Positions 54,145 to 62,004 of a DNA stretch of 64,000 bases are shown here, piece by piece (position 1 is the first letter of the stretch; each line of letters opens with the position of its first letter). The translations under genes and the position numbers were made by a program. The notes beneath the pieces are model-generated. The model was not told where the DNA came from. It did no database searches and saw only the letters and a program-made list of their open reading frames with translations. This DNA is from Prolixibacteraceae bacterium (GTDB taxonomy: Bacteria > Bacteroidota > Bacteroidia > Bacteroidales > Prolixibacteraceae): contig JAONJW010000003.1 in the NCBI GenBank assembly GCA_028377305.1, forward strand, positions 17,696 through 81,695, in the 5' to 3' direction.

Positions 54145-55989
54145 ATGATGTCATGCCAACAGGAAGCCTTGGATACAACAAGTCAGTCAGTAGATGCAAG
54201 TGCTTTTGAAATCTTGCCTACCATTTCTCAAAGTGAAGCGCAAACAAAATTTGCTAAGATTCTTTCTAAGGCAGTCTACAACGACGAAGCCGTTCGAAGC
54301 TTTATTCAAAGAGAAGCACTAAAGCAGTTCGATTGTGACTATGATATTCTTTATGGTAAAGTCAAAAATCAAGAAGTAAAAAACGGACTCACCTTCAAAC
54401 AAGCTCTAGATGTATATGCTGAGAATGCAAGTACATTGGATCAAATTGAAAAAAGTGCTCCGCTTATCAATATTTTACTTCCAAACCTAGAATTTGCAGG
54501 TGGAATGAGTGCAGAAAAATGGGAACTTTCAAATAATAAAATCGGTGTCGTTCCAGATCTAGGCAACGAAAATAATACTGTTTTCGGTAATGGGGATTCT
54601 ATTTTTGCGATCAAACCAACCGAAATGCCATGCTTTCCAATGTTGGTTGTAAAGAACAATGAAAGAGTAGTGCTAAGATCTCCAGCAACAAAATCAAGTG
54701 AAGGAATATATGAATTTATTTCTGATGCATTTAATCCTGCCTACAACAGGTCTAATACAAAATATAATGATTATGAAATAGACCATAACCCATATGAGGA
54801 TATCGAAGATGATCTCTCTTATAAACCATTTCTTTATCTTAGAGAAGATAAGATAGATCAAAGGCTTATTGATGGATATAATGAACATGATAAGATGCTA
54901 TATCAAAGAGAGTATCTGTATTACGATCTAAACAAAAATAATCGTAATGTCAAATCCATTAACAACCACATTATAGAAGAGCTAGTTGCATTCAGGATGA
55001 AACTAGACTATAAAACACTTGACAAAGAACATTACAAAGATAAACAAGAATGGAATGAAGATCAGAAAAAATATGTAAAAAGAAAATTTGACAATGAACC
55101 AGAAGATGGTCGTCTTGTTAAAGAGAGACTGGTAGAAAGAGGTGGTGGAGTAAAATCTAATCGCAGGGGAAAATTAATTCGTAAATTATGGGCTGGAGGA
55201 GATCTGGAATTTCTTTTTGTATTTTCGAAACCAACAGCAACTGGATCAAACCCAACGAGAATAGTATTTGCAAAACCCATAGAAGAAGTATATGCCATTA
55301 GATCGGTAAAAATTGAAGGACTTGATCCCTCATTTTGGTATCATTCTAGAGAATATTATACTGCAAACATAGAATCAATTAAAGCAAGGTGGGTATATCC
55401 GACCGGTAAAACAGGAGCACCATTTAAGCTAACACGTTGGAACCTATTAAATGAAGCAACAACAATGAAAGTTATAGCTTTTGAGGAAGACAGCGGTACT
55501 GAAACAACTTATAGCAACCAATATAGTTTTACAACAGTAAACAGTTCCGAATTCAATATAGGCATCAAAGGAACTGGAAAAGTGGGAGACATAGGTTTAG
55601 AAGGATCTATTTCTAGCAAAATATCCAATAGTCAAACCAAGCAACACAATGTAACAATTTCTTTTGTTCACAAAGATAATGATGATCATTTAGGAGATGG
55701 AGAATTACCTTTTGGAGATAACATTATCCATTCAAGTATTAAACAAGAACACAAACCAATACAAAAAGGAGGCTACACATACTATCCAATCAATGCTATT
55801 AACTTAGGTAAGATTGAAGTAGTTGTAAAACCCAGAGACACCAATAACCCACAAATAGGTGGAGAAGCTAAGAGAGATAAAGAAAGAGAGAGACAAAGAG
55901 AGAGACAAAGAGAGAGACAAAGAGAGAGAGAAAGAGAGTGGGAAAGAGAAAGAGAGTCGATAAGAGATCGTGACGATGATAGATATTAA
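54145..55989 (+). CDS. Large lipoprotein with candidate phase-variable start and repeat tail
   Basis: 614 codons in this frame; the true start is probably the ATG at 54102, read through an 8-G tract to give 628 aa with lipobox MMSC and Cys18. As assembled (nine G) the signal peptide is out of frame, so this copy looks switched OFF. I recognise no domain. Residues about 20-330 are mixed and highly charged. About 350-540 are beta-rich, with alternating Ser/Thr and hydrophobic residues (FNIGIKGTGKVGDIGLEGS). The last 50 residues are an Arg/Glu/Gln repeat (RERQRERQ...) encoded by 12-nt tandem units. Probably surface-exposed; whether it is toxin, adhesin or decoy cannot be told. It precedes the duplicated lipoprotein/peptidase cassette. 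Confidence 0.7.
   Translation: MMSCQQEALDTTSQSVDASAFEILPTISQSEAQTKFAKILSKAVYNDEAVRSFIQREALKQFDCDYDILYGKVKNQEVKNGLTFKQALDVYAENASTLDQIEKSAPLINILLPNLEFAGGMSAEKWELSNNKIGVVPDLGNENNTVFGNGDSIFAIKPTEMPCFPMLVVKNNERVVLRSPATKSSEGIYEFISDAFNPAYNRSNTKYNDYEIDHNPYEDIEDDLSYKPFLYLREDKIDQRLIDGYNEHDKMLYQREYLYYDLNKNNRNVKSINNHIIEELVAFRMKLDYKTLDKEHYKDKQEWNEDQKKYVKRKFDNEPEDGRLVKERLVERGGGVKSNRRGKLIRKLWAGGDLEFLFVFSKPTATGSNPTRIVFAKPIEEVYAIRSVKIEGLDPSFWYHSREYYTANIESIKARWVYPTGKTGAPFKLTRWNLLNEATTMKVIAFEEDSGTETTYSNQYSFTTVNSSEFNIGIKGTGKVGDIGLEGSISSKISNSQTKQHNVTISFVHKDNDDHLGDGELPFGDNIIHSSIKQEHKPIQKGGYTYYPINAINLGKIEVVVKPRDTNNPQIGGEAKRDKERERQRERQRERQREREREWERERESIRDRDDDRY
55883..55929 (+). repeat. 12-nt tandem repeat encoding RERQ units
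   Basis: Three perfect units of AAAGAGAGAGAC (55883-55918) and a partial fourth, all in frame, followed by related AG-rich sequence to about 55960. Copy-number change by 12 nt would lengthen or shorten the tail without breaking the frame. Confidence 0.85.
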
Positions 55990-56081
55990 TTGTTCGAATC
56001 TAAATATAAATCCATAATTAATCATACTTACAATGAATTAACGCTATACTATTTGTGATAACTCATTGTAAGTCTAATCAC

Positions 56082-56112
56082 AAGTCCGATTGTTTTTTAA
56101 ACAATCGGACTT
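56082..56112 (+). terminator. Terminator-like hairpin before the duplicated cassette
   Basis: 14-bp perfect stem (56082-56095 with 56099-56112) and 3-nt loop, about 95 nt after the large lipoprotein stop and 18 nt before the next start codon. The corresponding site in the second copy of the cassette (about 57117-57150) has decayed and no longer pairs well. Confidence 0.6.
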
Positions 56113-56129
56113 CTCTAAAAGAATAAACT

Positions 56130-56792
56130 ATGAAAAAAACAAACGTACTATTTATCCTATTTATCACACTATTCTCATGTTCTAAGGAAAAAGAGTTTAT
56201 AACTCCTAAAATGCCTTTGTCTGTACTTGGGGAATACAAATTAGTTGGAATACAACATGGTCATTATATGTCTGACAACAATCGAGATGGAAAGATCGAA
56301 GATATGTATACCGAATATACAACCGGAGATCTCAATCAAAATTTTGACGTAAACGAGAATGTAAACTTTTTGACTATCTCTCGAGATTATGATGGGACAA
56401 ACTTCTCTGACTACTTCACTTTCTCATTTACATCTCCAGGGCAATTAGAAGATATACACCCAGTATCAAGTCCTTCATATCACCCAGTATTCAGAATGTG
56501 GTATACCACAGCAAGTTCTGATCTTAACTATTACTACGCTGACAAAACCAAACTGAGTTTTAAACGCATTGGTCAGAAAGAGGCAAGTCAGAACAAATAT
56601 GGATCTATTTATGAGATTACCTGTAAAAATAGTATAGTTTTTATTAGTATCTACTCCTACTACTATAATCAAGAAAAAGACAGAGCGGATCTGATACCCA
56701 TAACACTTATCTACAAAGATTTGGGAGACGACTACACTAAAGTAATAGAAGTCGCTAAAACAGTTAAACTGGAACCTGGAGATATAGACTAG
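56130..56792 (+). CDS. Lipoprotein of unknown function (copy 1)
   Basis: 220 aa. Lipobox LFSC with Cys17. The mature protein begins with a short Lys/Glu stretch, then a small, mostly beta domain (VLGEYKLVGIQHGHY..., DNNRDGKIEDMYTEYTTGD, which also resembles a Ca-binding DxNxDG loop). No family recognised. It differs from copy 2 at only about a dozen residues, in the signal peptide and around residues 37, 90-97, 121 and 133. It is followed 30 nt later by a truncated peptidase gene. Confidence 0.8.
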   Translation: MKKTNVLFILFITLFSCSKEKEFITPKMPLSVLGEYKLVGIQHGHYMSDNNRDGKIEDMYTEYTTGDLNQNFDVNENVNFLTISRDYDGTNFSDYFTFSFTSPGQLEDIHPVSSPSYHPVFRMWYTTASSDLNYYYADKTKLSFKRIGQKEASQNKYGSIYEITCKNSIVFISIYSYYYNQEKDRADLIPITLIYKDLGDDYTKVIEVAKTVKLEPGDID

Positions 56793-56822
56793 TCCTCAAT
56801 AATTAATTAATCATATACAAAA

Positions 56823-57077
56823 ATGAAACACCTCTTATTTATCCTCATTGCTACCATATGTTTCAGCTGCAAGCCAACAGAAAGCCTTAAACCACAGTCC
56901 AGCGAGACATTAGTAATCTATATGGCTGCAGATAATGACCTCAAAGGCAATGCGCTGTTGAACGTATATGATATGGTAGAAGGCATAAAGGAGGATCAGA
57001 AGGTGGTCGTTTTTATGGATAAGGGAGACAAAAGCTCCTATATGATGGCTTTAAATAAAGAAAATGGTACGAATTAA
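56823..57077 (+). pseudogene. Truncated clostripain-family (C11) lipoprotein, copy 1
   Basis: 84 codons. The first 73 residues are identical to the intact gene at 57857, including the lipobox CFSC, and the frame ends at residue 84 right after the duplication junction (57070/57071). The catalytic His and Cys regions are missing, so it cannot be a peptidase. It could still make a short secreted lipopeptide. Confidence 0.85.
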
Positions 57078-57163
57078 CGCTATATTATTTGTGATAACTC
57101 ATTGTAAGTCTAATCACAATTCCGAATATTTAATAAACTATTGGACTATTCTATAAATAAACT

Positions 57164-57826
57164 ATGAAAAAAATAAACGTACTACTGATACTATTTATCA
57201 CACTATTCTCCTGTTCTAAGGAAAAAGAGTTTATAACTCCTAAAATGCCTTTGTCTGTACTTGGAAAATACAAATTAGTTGGAATACAACATGGTCATTA
57301 TATGTCTGACAACAATCGAGATGGAAAGATCGAAGATATGTATACCGAATATACAACCGGAGATCTCAATCAAAATTTTGACGTAAACGAGAATGTAAAC
57401 TTTTTAACTATCTCTACAGGTTCTGATGGGACAAAATTCTCTGACTACTTCACTTTCTCATTTACATCTCCAGGGCAATTAGAAGATATACACCCAGTAT
57501 CGAGTCCTTCATATCTCCCAGTATTCAGAATGTGGTATACCACAGCAAGTTCTGATCTTAACCATGACTACGCTGACAAAACCAAACTGAGTTTTAAACG
57601 CATTGGTCAGAAAGAGGCAAGTCAGAACAAATATGGATCTATTTATGAGATTACCTGTAAAAATAGTATAGTTTTTATTAGTATCTACTCCTACTACTAT
57701 AATCAAGAAAAAGACAGAGCGGATCTGATACCCATAACACTTATCTACAAAGATTTGGGAGACGACTACACTAAAGTAATAGAAGTCGCTAAAACAGTTA
57801 AACTGGAACCTGGAGATATAGACTAG
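57164..57826 (+). CDS. Lipoprotein of unknown function (copy 2)
   Basis: 220 aa, same layout as copy 1 (lipobox LFSC, Cys17, DNNRDGKIED). The differences are grouped (for example TGSDGTKF here against RDYDGTNF in copy 1; LNHDYAD against LNYYYAD), which suggests local gene conversion or diversifying change rather than random drift. It sits 30 nt upstream of the intact C11 peptidase, likely as its partner or immunity-like protein (inference). Confidence 0.8.
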   Translation: MKKINVLLILFITLFSCSKEKEFITPKMPLSVLGKYKLVGIQHGHYMSDNNRDGKIEDMYTEYTTGDLNQNFDVNENVNFLTISTGSDGTKFSDYFTFSFTSPGQLEDIHPVSSPSYLPVFRMWYTTASSDLNHDYADKTKLSFKRIGQKEASQNKYGSIYEITCKNSIVFISIYSYYYNQEKDRADLIPITLIYKDLGDDYTKVIEVAKTVKLEPGDID

Positions 57827-57856
57827 TCCTCAATAATTAATTAATCATATACAAAA

Positions 57857-58954
57857 ATGAAACACCTCTTATTTATCCTCATTGCTACCATATGTTTCAG
57901 CTGCAAGCCAACAGAAAGCCTTAAACCACAGTCCAGCGAGACATTAGTAATCTATATGGCAGCGGATAATGACCTCAAAGGCAATGCGCTGTTGAACGTA
58001 TATGATATGGTAGAAGGCATAAAGGAGGATCAGAAGGTGGTCGTTTTTATGGATAAGGGAGACAAAAGCTCTTACCTTATGGAGTTAAATAAAGAAAATG
58101 GTACGGCCATCCACCGCCAAGTGGTTAAACAATATCCCGATCAAAACTCGGCGGATAGCCATACCCTCCATCAGGTACTTAAAGCAGTGATCGAGAGATA
58201 TCCATCCCAGCAATATGGATTGATATTATGGTCACATGGCACCTCTTGGTTTCCTGCGCCGAAACCGAAGACCAAATCATTCGGTGTAGACAAGCAATCT
58301 ACGATGGAGATCGATGATCTCGCAACGGCATTGCCAACAAAATTTAAATATATCCTTTTCGATGCCTGTTTGATGGGAAGTGTAGAAGTCGCTTCAGAAC
58401 TACAAAACAATACCGATTACCTCATCGCTTCTCCTACAGATATATTAACCACAGGTATGCCTTACAAAAAAATATTGCCTATCCTTCTAAACACACAACA
58501 AACAGTAGAGAAACGATTGAAAGAGGTTTGTAGAACTTACATTAAACACTACAAACAAAAAGAGGGAAAGATGCAATCAGCAAGCATTGCACTATATAAT
58601 CTTAATAACATCAATATGGTTCAAACTGTCATGCAACAGATCATTACCAACGATCCAAACATGAAAGTCAAGGCGGCAAAGGTGCAGAAGCTTCACAAAG
58701 ATGCCGACTGTTATGATCTATTCGATATGGTACAGAAGAACTATGGATCAAATGCTGCAACGCAAATGAACTCTGCTCTCTCTTCCTTTATCCTCTTCCA
58801 TAACCATACAGATAAGTTTCAAGAGAATCTTTCACTTGAAAGTGTACATGGGATTAACTGCTATATTCCTGTAGATCCAAATACCTATTACCCAGAGTTC
58901 TACTCTAATTTGCAATGGTGTAAAATAACCCAATACAATAAAGCGATCTTCTAA
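57857..58954 (+). CDS. Clostripain-family (peptidase C11) lipoprotein
   Basis: 365 aa. Lipobox CFSC with Cys16 anchors it to the membrane. The catalytic dyad is visible as His127 in LWSHGTSW and Cys171 in FDACLMGSVE, with the spacing of known C11 peptidases (PmC11 type), which cleave after Arg or Lys. MAADNDL at about 34-40 is the first core strand. No internal propeptide cleavage site can be assigned. It could act on surface or host proteins, or process the Arg-rich lipoprotein tail encoded nearby; that link is inference. Confidence 0.9.
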   Translation: MKHLLFILIATICFSCKPTESLKPQSSETLVIYMAADNDLKGNALLNVYDMVEGIKEDQKVVVFMDKGDKSSYLMELNKENGTAIHRQVVKQYPDQNSADSHTLHQVLKAVIERYPSQQYGLILWSHGTSWFPAPKPKTKSFGVDKQSTMEIDDLATALPTKFKYILFDACLMGSVEVASELQNNTDYLIASPTDILTTGMPYKKILPILLNTQQTVEKRLKEVCRTYIKHYKQKEGKMQSASIALYNLNNINMVQTVMQQIITNDPNMKVKAAKVQKLHKDADCYDLFDMVQKNYGSNAATQMNSALSSFILFHNHTDKFQENLSLESVHGINCYIPVDPNTYYPEFYSNLQWCKITQYNKAIF

Positions 58955-59346
58955 ACTTCAGACATGAGATTCTCTTAGATTACTGAATTGTATCTTTAAT
59001 TTATGCTAAAGCATAAGCCTACAAGGATCAACAATCTCTGAAGGATAAATAATAAAATATAATAGCAAAAAGCTATTAAGACCCCGTGAAACCAATAGTT
59101 GGGAATGCGTTGCTCCAGCTCGGCTATAACTACAACAACAAAAGATGGGTAGCAAGACAAACAAAGCTAGAGGACTTCAGTCAGCGTTTTTATGTTTCTA
59201 CTTCATCTATAGATGTAATGGATTACACTATTTAATGGGCATATCCTCCGTCTTGTGATGATGTAAAGATAAGATAGAAAAAGATATCATTTTTTGATTA
59301 ACTTCGTTAAGGTTATATTACAGAACGATTTTAATAAAATATATCG
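58955..59346. other. Intergenic region with a possible gene remnant
   Basis: Mostly AT-rich. A GTG-initiated frame at 59086-59235 (49 codons; contains LLQLGYNYNNKRWVAR and ends MDYTI) reads like a piece of a real protein rather than random sequence, but it has no usable upstream start region and no recognised family. Nothing else found. Confidence 0.4.
59086..59235 (+). pseudogene. Possible C-terminal gene fragment
   Basis: 49-codon frame beginning with GTG, with a stop just upstream. Amino-acid composition (NYNNKRW, Thr/Ser-rich end) looks protein-like. Could be a decayed envelope-protein fragment or chance. Confidence 0.25.
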
Positions 59347-60198
59347 ATGATATCTCGTTATCTTACATATCTTCTTCGCCCTTTTCCTTACAAGCTATTA
59401 AGTATAAGGGGCTGCATGATTGTCAGTGCCTTTATCGCCCTTTTTTTATACATATTTCAACCTTTTGGTTTTGGTAATTTCACTGGAAACAAGATACTGT
59501 TAGCGTTAGCCTTTGGAATTGCCACTTCTATTGGACAACTAATCTCTATCTACATTATAAAGGGGTATTTCTTAAGACGATGGGTGAAGAAATGGCTCTT
59601 TATATATGAAGTGATTAGTATTTTGTCGTTGTTACTTATTATAAGTTTCTTAAACTGGCTCTGTTTCTATCTCTTCGTTTTTCCAGTGGTATTTGATGCT
59701 ACTATTGTGGCCTATGTGTTCGGAATAACATTCTGTGTCGGTTTAATACCTGTGCTTGTGTTGAATATGATTGAAAAAAACCAGCAACTAAAAAGAGAGT
59801 TGGAGTATCACATAAACCCTTCTGTAATAGAAGTAAACAAGGACTCCTATGCCGGTAGATCGATAACTTTTATCTCTCTAAATAAGAAAGATAAACCTCT
59901 AGTTATTGATGTGAATAGTCTTATCTACTTAGAAGCACTAAAGAATAATGTCAAAGTGGTCTACTTCGATAATGAAGAGGTAAAACAAAAATGGATCAGA
60001 AATACGCTATCCTCGACTCTAATGCTATTTCATGAAAACCATATTGTCCAGTGTCACCGCTCTTTTGTCGTTAACTTACACCATATCGTTTCAGCAAAAG
60101 GAAATACCAACGGTTATCAACTTATTTCAAAAGCATCCAGTGATCCCATTCCTGTTTCACGTAAATATGCTGCAGATTTTCAAAAAGTATTACATTGA
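59347..60198 (+). CDS. Membrane-anchored LytTR-domain transcription regulator
   Basis: 283 aa. Four hydrophobic segments fill residues about 22-158, then a short linker, then a LytTR DNA-binding domain (about 180-283) with the hallmark VIDVNSLIYLEALKNN, the HRSFVVNLHHI core and PVSRKYAADFQ. There is no receiver domain, so phosphorylation control is unlikely; signal sensing would be by the membrane part. It lies downstream of the duplicated lipoprotein/C11 region on the same strand and is a candidate regulator of it. Confidence 0.85.
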   Translation: MISRYLTYLLRPFPYKLLSIRGCMIVSAFIALFLYIFQPFGFGNFTGNKILLALAFGIATSIGQLISIYIIKGYFLRRWVKKWLFIYEVISILSLLLIISFLNWLCFYLFVFPVVFDATIVAYVFGITFCVGLIPVLVLNMIEKNQQLKRELEYHINPSVIEVNKDSYAGRSITFISLNKKDKPLVIDVNSLIYLEALKNNVKVVYFDNEEVKQKWIRNTLSSTLMLFHENHIVQCHRSFVVNLHHIVSAKGNTNGYQLISKASSDPIPVSRKYAADFQKVLH

Positions 60199-60363
60199 GC
60201 CTCCACTTCCTGTTTTGACTTGATGCGATCAAAAGAACATGAAATTTAATAACTCGTGAATGACCTCTCTTGGAAGTGCATAAAATACTTTGTTTACATC
60301 AGTTGAAAATGAAATGGTTACGTTTAAATGGTCGTTTTGTCTTATTTTTTTTAGAAGAATAAG

Positions 60364-60395
60364 TTGCAAACAACTTATTAATTCTATTATATTTG
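60364..60395 (+). promoter_or_regulatory. Promoter of tRNA-Leu (copy 2)
   Basis: TTG (60364-60366), 21-nt spacer, TATATTTG (60388-60395). The -7 region and the following GCACCGCAT match copy 1 (GCATCGCAT), while the -33 region differs. Confidence 0.8.
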
Positions 60396-60431
60396 CACCG
60401 CATACATGATAACAGCATGACTGCAATATAC

Positions 60432-60515
60432 GCCCGGGTGGCGGAATTGGTAGACGCGCTGGATTCAAAATCCAGTGGTAGTAATATCGTGCGGGTTCGA
60501 TTCCCGCCCCGGGTA
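60432..60515 (+). tRNA. tRNA-Leu (anticodon CAA), second copy
   Basis: Identical over all 84 nt to the gene at 49530-49613, including the G1-U72 acceptor pair and the lack of an encoded CCA. The downstream terminator is also identical, and the upstream 40 nt are similar but not identical. Confidence 0.96.
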
Positions 60516-60517
60516 CA

Positions 60518-60550
60518 AAGCTTCTTCGATCTTTCGAAGAAGCTTTTTTT
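60518..60550. terminator. Terminator after tRNA-Leu (copy 2)
   Basis: Same 12-bp stem as after copy 1 (60518-60529 with 60534-60545) and T-run. Shared with the convergent DUF2007 gene ending at 60572. Confidence 0.9.
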
Positions 60551-60571
60551 ATGCCCGTATATCATCTAAGA

Positions 60572-61093
60572 TTAACTCCTATACCTCCATCGACCACCAC
60601 AATCAAAGCAACTGTAGCTCTTTCTCTTAAACATATAGATAAGTATCACTGCTGCGACAACGGTAGTGACCACACCCATAGTTATACTCCCCATAACAAA
60701 AGACAATGGTATAAGTAGTCCAAATAGAAAAAGAACGAACATAATCATTTGCCTTTGATTGCCCTCTTGTCGAATCTCTTTCGATTGACAGAAAGGACAT
60801 AAGGTCGTATCTTTAGTATTCTCTTTCGACACCACAATAAGCCTCTTTTTCTCCTCCTCTTCTTCGGGCGGTTGAAGATACCCTCCATCCACTAATACAT
60901 TAAGAGCTTCGTCGATGCACTCCTCTCTTACATCGAGCTTTATTCCCCCAATAGCATTAGAGTAAAAATTATGCGATTGCACAGTCAATTCATCTCTCAT
61001 AATTGTCAGAATACCTTCCGACTCTAAAAGGTTCTTTGCCATATGTGCTTCAAGTGGCTGGTCAAAGGTGATAATTGTATGCCAATGGTTCAT
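60572..61093 (-). CDS. DUF2007-domain membrane protein
   Basis: 173 aa. The N-terminal 70 residues (TIITFDQPLEAHMAKNLLESEGI, NAIGGIKLDV) match the DUF2007 'putative signal transducing' fold. After an EEEE linker comes a CPFC-type half zinc ribbon, a hydrophobic stretch with two membrane helices (about 118-155), and a second half zinc ribbon CFDCGGRW at the end. The two CxxC pairs may together bind Zn. Function unknown; monocistronic. Confidence 0.8.
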   Translation of the reverse strand: MNHWHTIITFDQPLEAHMAKNLLESEGILTIMRDELTVQSHNFYSNAIGGIKLDVREECIDEALNVLVDGGYLQPPEEEEEKKRLIVVSKENTKDTTLCPFCQSKEIRQEGNQRQMIMFVLFLFGLLIPLSFVMGSITMGVVTTVVAAVILIYMFKRKSYSCFDCGGRWRYRS

Positions 61094-61523
61094 AAAATAC
61101 CTATTTAATCACCCATATAATTATGAAAAGATATAGCTCATGTCATAATTTAATGGGTATATGATGGATTATACCAATTCGTTCTTCTGATTATCGTAAT
61201 GGGATGACTTATTGGATCGATTCTCGATAACGAATATATATATATTAATTGCAATGAGCCAATAAATGTTTTACGTAGATGAGATAACATCCTTATAGTG
61301 ATAATATCTAGGTATAATATCTAAATCTCGTGTGATCCAATAAGAATATGCCAACACTGAAACATCCATCTTAAGTGGGTTTGTCTATCCCTTGTTTTGA
61401 TCTAAGAAAAAAAAACTCCAACTTTGTAGTGATACCCCCCTTTCATAATGTCTTAATGGACTCCATAATCTTTACTTATCGGTCATGGAATCATTGTTTC
61501 ATTAAAGTGTAAAATCAAGTTTT
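61094..61523. other. Divergent intergenic region
   Basis: 430 nt, AT-rich, with a short (AT)n run near 61231-61242. No gene or clear regulatory element seen. It should contain promoters for the DUF2007 gene and the response regulator. Confidence 0.5.
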
Positions 61524-61901
61524 ATGAATAACCCTTGTGTTCTAGTAGCTGAAGATGTCGAGTCAAACTATATATACCTAGAGGCTTTGTTGAAAAAAGT
61601 ATCCTGTGATGTAGTATGGGCTGAAAATGGAGTAGTAGCTGTTGACATGATGAAGAATGGGCTGGAAATAGATCTTATTTTAATGGACCTTCAAATGCCA
61701 AAAATGTCTGGTATCGATGCAACCAAAGAGATACGTGACCTAGGGATCGAAACTCCAATCATTATACAAACGGCATTCTCTCAAGAGAACGGAATTCATA
61801 ATCTTATTGATTCAGGCGTGAGTGAGGTACTTATAAAGCCTATTAGACCTGCTCATTTCTATAAGGTCATCTCGCGTTATATTAACATTACGCCAATTTA
61901 A
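61524..61901 (+). CDS. Single-domain response regulator (CheY-like receiver)
   Basis: 125 aa. The phosphoacceptor is Asp55 in LMDLQMP; acidic pocket Glu10/Asp11; switch Thr83; conserved Lys105 (LIKPI). There is no output domain, so it works through a partner such as a hybrid kinase phosphorelay. No kinase gene is adjacent. Confidence 0.9.
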   Translation: MNNPCVLVAEDVESNYIYLEALLKKVSCDVVWAENGVVAVDMMKNGLEIDLILMDLQMPKMSGIDATKEIRDLGIETPIIIQTAFSQENGIHNLIDSGVSEVLIKPIRPAHFYKVISRYINITPI

Positions 61902-62004
61902 ATTGACGTTTAATTCATGTTCTCCTTTCAGGAAAATATAGTATCCTTGTATAGAGACAATTTTAATTCAGCCTTTTGGGCGTTTATTATCAAAATACTA
62001 GAGT

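Larger units (their letters stand above)
56035..58106 (+). repeat. Tandem duplication of about 1.03 kb
   Basis: Unit 1 runs from 56035 to 57070 and unit 2 from 57071 to about 58106. Both begin GAATTAACGCTATA and contain a 220-aa lipoprotein gene followed by the first part of a C11-peptidase lipoprotein gene; only unit 2 continues into the complete peptidase. At the junction (57070/57071) the truncated peptidase runs into the copy of the upstream region. The units are nearly identical, with differences clustered in the upstream region and in four short segments of the lipoprotein gene. Confidence 0.92.

Noticed and set aside
54145..55989. Treating the G-tract gene as a simple pseudogene
   Set aside because: The 614-codon frame is otherwise uninterrupted, and a one-base change in a homopolymer restores a perfect lipoprotein signal; phase variation or a sequence error explains it better than decay.
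60229..60565. Minus-strand frames across the second tRNA-Leu
   Set aside because: They read through the tRNA and its terminator in antisense; the tRNA explains the sequence.
61231..61242. Short (AT)n run as a possible origin or phase-variable promoter
   Set aside because: Too short and common in AT-rich DNA; no promoter core around it.
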